DNA of 29,877 bases, taken from assembly GCA_016708345.1 (NCBI GenBank), contig JADJFX010000017.1, positions 1-29,877 on the forward strand. Direction: 5' to 3'. Every line of letters begins with the position of its first letter. The stretch's first letter is position 1. Below, in pieces: positions 26,167 through 29,877 of this stretch. Below the pieces are notes generated by a model. It saw only the letters and a program-made list of their open reading frames with translations, was not told the DNA's origin and did no database searches. The stretch is from Candidatus Rhodoferax bjergmarkensis (lineage in GTDB: Bacteria > Pseudomonadota > Gammaproteobacteria > Burkholderiales > Burkholderiaceae_C). The translations under genes and the position numbers were made by a program.

Positions 26167-27228
26167 ATGAAAATAGCAGTTTTGCCCGGCGACGGCATCG
26201 GCGTTGAAATCGTCGCGGAAGCGGTCAAGGTTTAAACAACCTGGACCTGAATTTCGAAATGGAAACTGCACTGGTAGGTGGCGCTCCTTTGAGGCCTATG
26301 GCCACCCCCTGCCAGAGGGCGACGCTCAAGCTGGCCAAGGAGGCCGAGATGCCGTCTTGTTCGGTGCAGTTGGCGACTGGAAATACGACAAGCTCGATCG
26401 CCCGCTGCGTCCGGAGCAAGCGATTCTGGGCTTGCGCAAACTTGGGGCTGTTTGCCAATTTCCGACCGGCCATTTGTTACGAGGAATTGGTGGACGCCTC
26501 CCAGTCTGAAACCGGAACTGATTGCCGGGCTCGAGATCCTGATCATTCGTGAATTAACCCGGAGACATCTATTTTGGCCAGCCACGCGGTCGCCGTGTCG
26601 CCGCGGACGGCCACTTCCCCGGTGCCGAGGAAGCGTTCGATACCATGCGCTACAATCGCCCGAAATTGAGCGCATTGCCCACGTCGCCTTCCAGGCTGCA
26701 CGCAAACGCAGCAAGCGCGTCACCAGCGTGGACAAGGCCAATGTGCTGGAAACCTTCCAGTTCTGGAAAGATGTAGTGACTGAAGTTGGGCCAGAATACC
26801 CAGACGTAGAACTCGATCACATGTACGTTGACAATGCCGCCATGCAGTTGGTGCGCACCAGGGTTTGACGTGGTGGTCACCGGCAACATGTTTGGCGACA
26901 TTCTGAGCGACGAAGCCGCCATGCTGACCGGCTCCATCGGCATGTTGCCCTCGGCGTCGCTGAACGCCAGCAATCAGGGTCTGTACGAGCCCAGCCACGG
27001 AAGCGCACCCGACATTGCGGGCAAAGGCATTGCCAACCATTGGCAACTATTTTGAGCGCGGCCATGATGCTGCGTTTCAGCCTGAATCAGGAAGCTGCCG
27101 CCGTTCGCATCAAGCTGCCGTCAAAAAGTTCCTGGCACAAGGCTTGCGCACTGCGGACGTTTTCAGCGGTAGCACCGACCCGCGTCACCACCGTGGAAAT
27201 GGGTTCGGCGGTGGTCAAAGCCTTATAA
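26167..27228 (+). CDS. leuB: 3-Isopropylmalate dehydrogenase LeuB, frame interrupted
   Basis: Oxidative decarboxylation of 3-isopropylmalate in leucine synthesis, NAD-dependent. The ATG at 26167 gives MKIAVLPGDGIGVEIVAEAVKV. After an indel come FEMETALVGGA, LFGAVGDWKYDKLDRPLRPEQAILGLRK, LFANFRPAICYEEL, GLEILIIRELTGDIYFGQPRG and RVTSVDKANVLETFQFWKDVV (substrate Lys and Asp region). The family signature VVTGNMFGDILSDEAAMLTGSIGMLPSASL is followed by YEPSHGSAPDIAGKGIANP. The C-terminus reads KKFLAQGLRTADVF and VTTVEMGSAVVKAL. At least eight indels. Span fits about 354-357 residues, as expected. A 139-bp gap leads to asd. Confidence 0.93.
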
Positions 27229-27367
27229 TTCCCGTTCATATCGATGCGACATTAGCGCGAAGACTCCGACAGTGCACTGGCGACAAGCGAAGCAACAACA
27301 TGTCGGATTGATATGAAATGGAGCCGAGGCGTGAATTTATTGTGCATTCACCTCTCAAGATATTCAT

Positions 27368-28519
27368 CTGAAAATTGGCAATTTGGTTGGTTTGGTCGGC
27401 TGGCGCGGCATGGTCGGCTCGGTGTTGATGGATCGCATGCAGCAGGAAAACGATTTCGCGCTGATCGAGCCCCTGTTCTTCTCCACATCCGACGCCGGTG
27501 GCAAGCCCAGCCCAGGCCAAGAATGAAACCACGCTGCAAGATGCCTTCAACATCGATGCACTCCAACGCTGCGACATCATCATCAGCGCCCAGGGCGGCG
27601 ACTACACCACGAAGGTTTCCAAACTGCGCCGCAGGATGGAACGGCCACTGGATAGATGCAGCCTCTACCCTGCGCATGGAAAAAGACGCGGTCATCATCC
27701 TCGACCCCGTCAACATGCCAGTCATCCAGGATGCCTTTTCAAAGGGCGGCAAAAACTGGGTGGGTGGCAACTGCACCGTGAGTTGCATGCTCATGGGCGT
27801 CGGCGCGCTTTACAAAGCCGGTCTAATAAAATGGATGAGCACCCAAACCTACCAAGCAGCCAGTGGTGGCGGTTGCACAGCACATGCGTGAGTTACTGAC
27901 GCAATACGGCACGCTCAACGCCGAAGTCAAGCCCTGCTAGACGACCCCAAGAGTGCGATTCTGGAGATCGACCGAAAGGTGATCGCCAGACAGCGCACTC
28001 ACCAGGCGGAGACCGCCAACTTTGGTGCCCGTTGGGTGGCTCACTGATTCCATGGATCGACAAAGACCTGGGTATCGGGAAAAACCAGGACGAACCTGGC
28101 TGGGGCCAATCGAAGGAAGAGTGGAAAGGCATGGCCGAGACCAACAAAATTTTGGGCATGGGCGAGGGCTTTAACTCCGCCGCAATCCCGGTGGTGGTTT
28201 TGTGTCCGCGTAGGGGCTATGCGTTGCCACAGCCAGGCACTGACCTTCAAGCTGAAAAAGACGTACCCACTGCCGACATCGAGGCCATGATCGCCGCTGA
28301 CAACGCGTGGGCCAAAGTCGTTCCCAACACCCGCGAAGCTACCATCAAGGACCTGACACCTGGCCGTGACCGCCGGACTATGACGATCCCCCTGGTCTGC
28401 ATTCGCAACTGGCCATGGGGCCGCAGTATGTGGTGCCTTCACCATTGGCGACCAGTTGCTTAGGAGCTGCTGAACCATTGCGCCGGATGCTGCGTATTTT
28501 GCTGGCATCTGACCAATGA
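27368..28519 (+). CDS. asd: Aspartate-semialdehyde dehydrogenase, frame heavily interrupted
   Basis: Reduces aspartyl phosphate to the semialdehyde, the branch point for lysine/diaminopimelate, threonine and methionine. Pieces in order: KIGNLVGLVGWRGMVGSVLMDRMQ with the NADP loop GWRGMVG; ENDFALIEPLFFSTSDAGG; ETTLQDAFNIDALQRCDIIISAQGGDYTTKV; GWNGHWIDAASTLRM; WVGGNCTVSCMLMGVGALY with the catalytic Cys; TYQAASGGG; MRELLTQYGTLNAEV; GGSLIPWIDKDLGIG; KEEWKGMAETNKILGMGEGFNS; then the tail LAMGPQYV, FTIGDQLL and PLRRMLRILLASDQ. No ATG lies in frame at the start; one base deleted from ATCTGAAAATT at 27366-27376 would create ATGAAAATTGGC, so I start near 27368. At least eight indels. Length near 375-384 residues. 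Followed by fimV, as in many Burkholderiales. Confidence 0.92.
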
Positions 28520-28778
28520 ATTCATACGGTTTTGGACGTACTTTACGGTGTGTTCTGCTTCGCAAGAAGTCACCCGAAGCCGTTGACGATTGACAACAAA
28601 GATACGATCCAAGATCGAACCATGTCATGACTGGATTTATAGTTAAGAAGCCTTCAACCGGCTTGTCAGTCTAAGACATTGATGTTAAGGCCCTTTTCAC
28701 GTTTTAAGTGTCAAGACATTTGCCCAAAAAAATGAGACACATTTAACCCCCGAATCAGTTCGAGTCCACACCGGGTCG
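28520..28778. other. asd-fimV intergenic region
   Basis: The 259 bp between asd and fimV are lower in GC than the surrounding genes. I see no reading frame resembling a protein, no convincing terminator for asd, and only weak promoter-like hexamers (for example TTGATG near 28679 and TTTTAA 17 bases later). The indel rate here is probably as high as in the neighbouring genes, so hidden signals cannot be excluded. Confidence 0.5.
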
Positions 28779-29877
28779 GTGATTTCTAAATCACTTCGCT
28801 GGCAAAGAACCGCCATGGCGGCGGCCGTTACAACAGTTTTCGGCCTCGCACGAGTTCGAACGCTGCGGCGCTCTCTCCGGACGCATGACGGTTCAATCTA
28901 CTCGGAGAACCTTTGCGTGCGAAATTGATGTCCCGGACATCAATGCCGATGAAGACCAGTTCCTCAAAGCTGCCGTGGCTTACCGGAAGCCTTCCGGGCC
29001 GGCTGAACCAAATACGACCCGCCATGGCCAGCCTACAGGCCACACTTCAAAGACGTGCAGACGAAGCGGGCCTATATCCTCCAGCAGTGATCGGCCCATC
29101 AACGATCCGTTTGTCGACATGATTCTGCCAACCGGCTGGTCGTCCGGTCGCATTGTTCGCGGCTACACCATGCTATTTGATCCGCCAACCCTGAAAAGTG
29201 CGGCACCAGCTGCCACGCCTACACGGAAAGCGCAAGTACCAACATCCCCGTCGACAGCAAAGTCTGCGGTAGCTGGCCCGGCAACCCGCCCGCCACAAGT
29301 CACCCCTGCAGCCGCCTGCGGAGCCGCGCAAAATTACGATTAAACGCACCGAAAGCCCAGCTGCTGCCAAATCCACCCGTCAGTCCATCACCTGCTACGA
29401 GCCAGCGGTTTCTGCTGCTGCTGCCAAGTCACCAGAAGCACAAAGTGACCGGCAGGTTAAGTCAAACCAGCGACACCGCCAGCAAAATTGCTGCTGCCGT
29501 GAGACCACAAGCGTTTCACTTGACCAGATGTTGGTCGCATTGCTGAAAACAACCGGATACTTTCGTGGTGGAAACATCAGCGGGTTAAGGCAGGTGCCGT
29601 CGCGAATGTTCCCGCTGCGGAACAGATCAGCAACTCAGCCACTGAAGCAAATCGGGTCATCGTTGCACAAAGCAGGATTTCAACGACTTCCGCAAGAAGC
29701 TCGCGGGCATTGCGCCTGGCGCTCGGGTTGTTGCCGCAGACCGCAAAGCCAGCGGCACTGTCCGACCAAGGTTGAAGACAAGGAAACCTGCCACACCGCC
29801 GCGAAACAATGACGTTTCAAAGGTGCCGTGCCGACCAAGTCGGCAGATGACAAATTGGCCAAGGAGCGTAGCGCCAA
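28779..29877 (+). CDS. fimV: FimV-like LysM protein, 5' part, frame interrupted, runs off window end
   Basis: FimV is an inner-membrane, peptidoglycan-binding hub protein for polar type IV pilus and motility functions. The N-terminus reconstructed from GTG at 28779 is ISKSLRWQRTAMAAAVTTVFGLA, a signal-peptide/membrane segment. The conserved FimV N-terminal domain follows: TVQST, EIDVPDINADE, LSSDRPINDPFVDMIL and WSSGRIVR-YTMLFDPPTLK. A long Ala/Pro/Lys-rich linker comes next, then the LysM region with DQMLVALLK and NPDTFVGGNISG-like residues, split over frames near 29520-29600, and VVAADRKASGTV near the end. The start is uncertain (28779 GTG or 28815 ATG). At least eight indels. The C-terminal half is outside the window. 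Confidence 0.85.

Noticed and set aside
1..29877. Genome decay (pseudogene-rich endosymbiont-like chromosome)
   Set aside because: The indels are single bases, often in homopolymers, cluster at the window ends, and leave conserved residues intact. Decay would add substitutions, stops and deletions across all genes, which the clean 4-21.8 kb part lacks.
1..29877. CRISPR array, prophage, tRNA or rRNA gene
   Set aside because: No regularly spaced repeats, phage structural genes, tRNA cloverleaf or rRNA segment could be recognised on either strand.

Overview
The window looks like chromosomal DNA of a betaproteobacterium of the order Burkholderiales, most likely family Comamonadaceae (Rhodoferax/Polaromonas-like). 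The evidence is gene content, protein sequence and gene order: orn next to an M48 peptidase, pterin dehydratase and rsgA; rpsP-rimM-trmD-rplS next to a CoA-type Nudix hydrolase and a CbiB-like protein; mdh-gntR-sdhCDAB-sdhE-gltA; leuC-entericidin-leuD-leuB-asd-fimV. Almost everything is housekeeping. I see no tRNA, rRNA, CRISPR array, prophage or defence island.

Layout. 1-2914: 3' part of orn (minus), then M48 peptidase, pterin-4a-carbinolamine dehydratase and rsgA (plus). 2891-6030: hisC, a CbiB-like membrane protein and a Nudix hydrolase (minus), with a 240-bp MITE-like element between the last two. 6117-8375: ribosome-maturation operon rpsP-rimM-trmD-rplS (minus) with a good promoter and terminator. 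8411-11285: a small TM2-like membrane protein, then an insertion sequence whose transposase fuses a DruA-like (DUF4338) domain to a Tn5-like DDE transposase. 11327-13475: phosphate transporter Pit with its DUF47 partner, and a DUF486 membrane protein (minus). 13594-17464: acnB and mdh (minus). 17706-23727: a divergent GntR regulator, sdhCDAB, sdhE, gltA and a strong terminator (plus). 23787-29877: leuC, a tiny entericidin-like lipoprotein, leuD, leuB, asd and the 5' part of fimV (plus).

How the genes work together. AcnB, Mdh, SdhCDAB, SdhE and GltA are four TCA-cycle enzymes plus the factor that flavinylates SdhA. The GntR gene between mdh and sdhC, with a perfect palindrome in the divergent promoter region, is the obvious candidate regulator. 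LeuCDB and Asd feed leucine and aspartate-family amino-acid synthesis.

Sequence quality. Many genes carry one-base insertions or deletions, often in homopolymers. They are dense at 1-4 kb and 21.8-29.9 kb and rare between. Genes expected to be needed (orn, gltA, leuB, leuC, asd, acnB) are hit, often by compensating pairs that leave conserved protein segments in alternating frames. This is best explained by uncorrected sequencing errors at the ends of a low-coverage contig, not by gene decay. I annotate such genes over their full reconstructed extent as CDS and state the interruptions. No gene-free stretch exceeds 300 bases.
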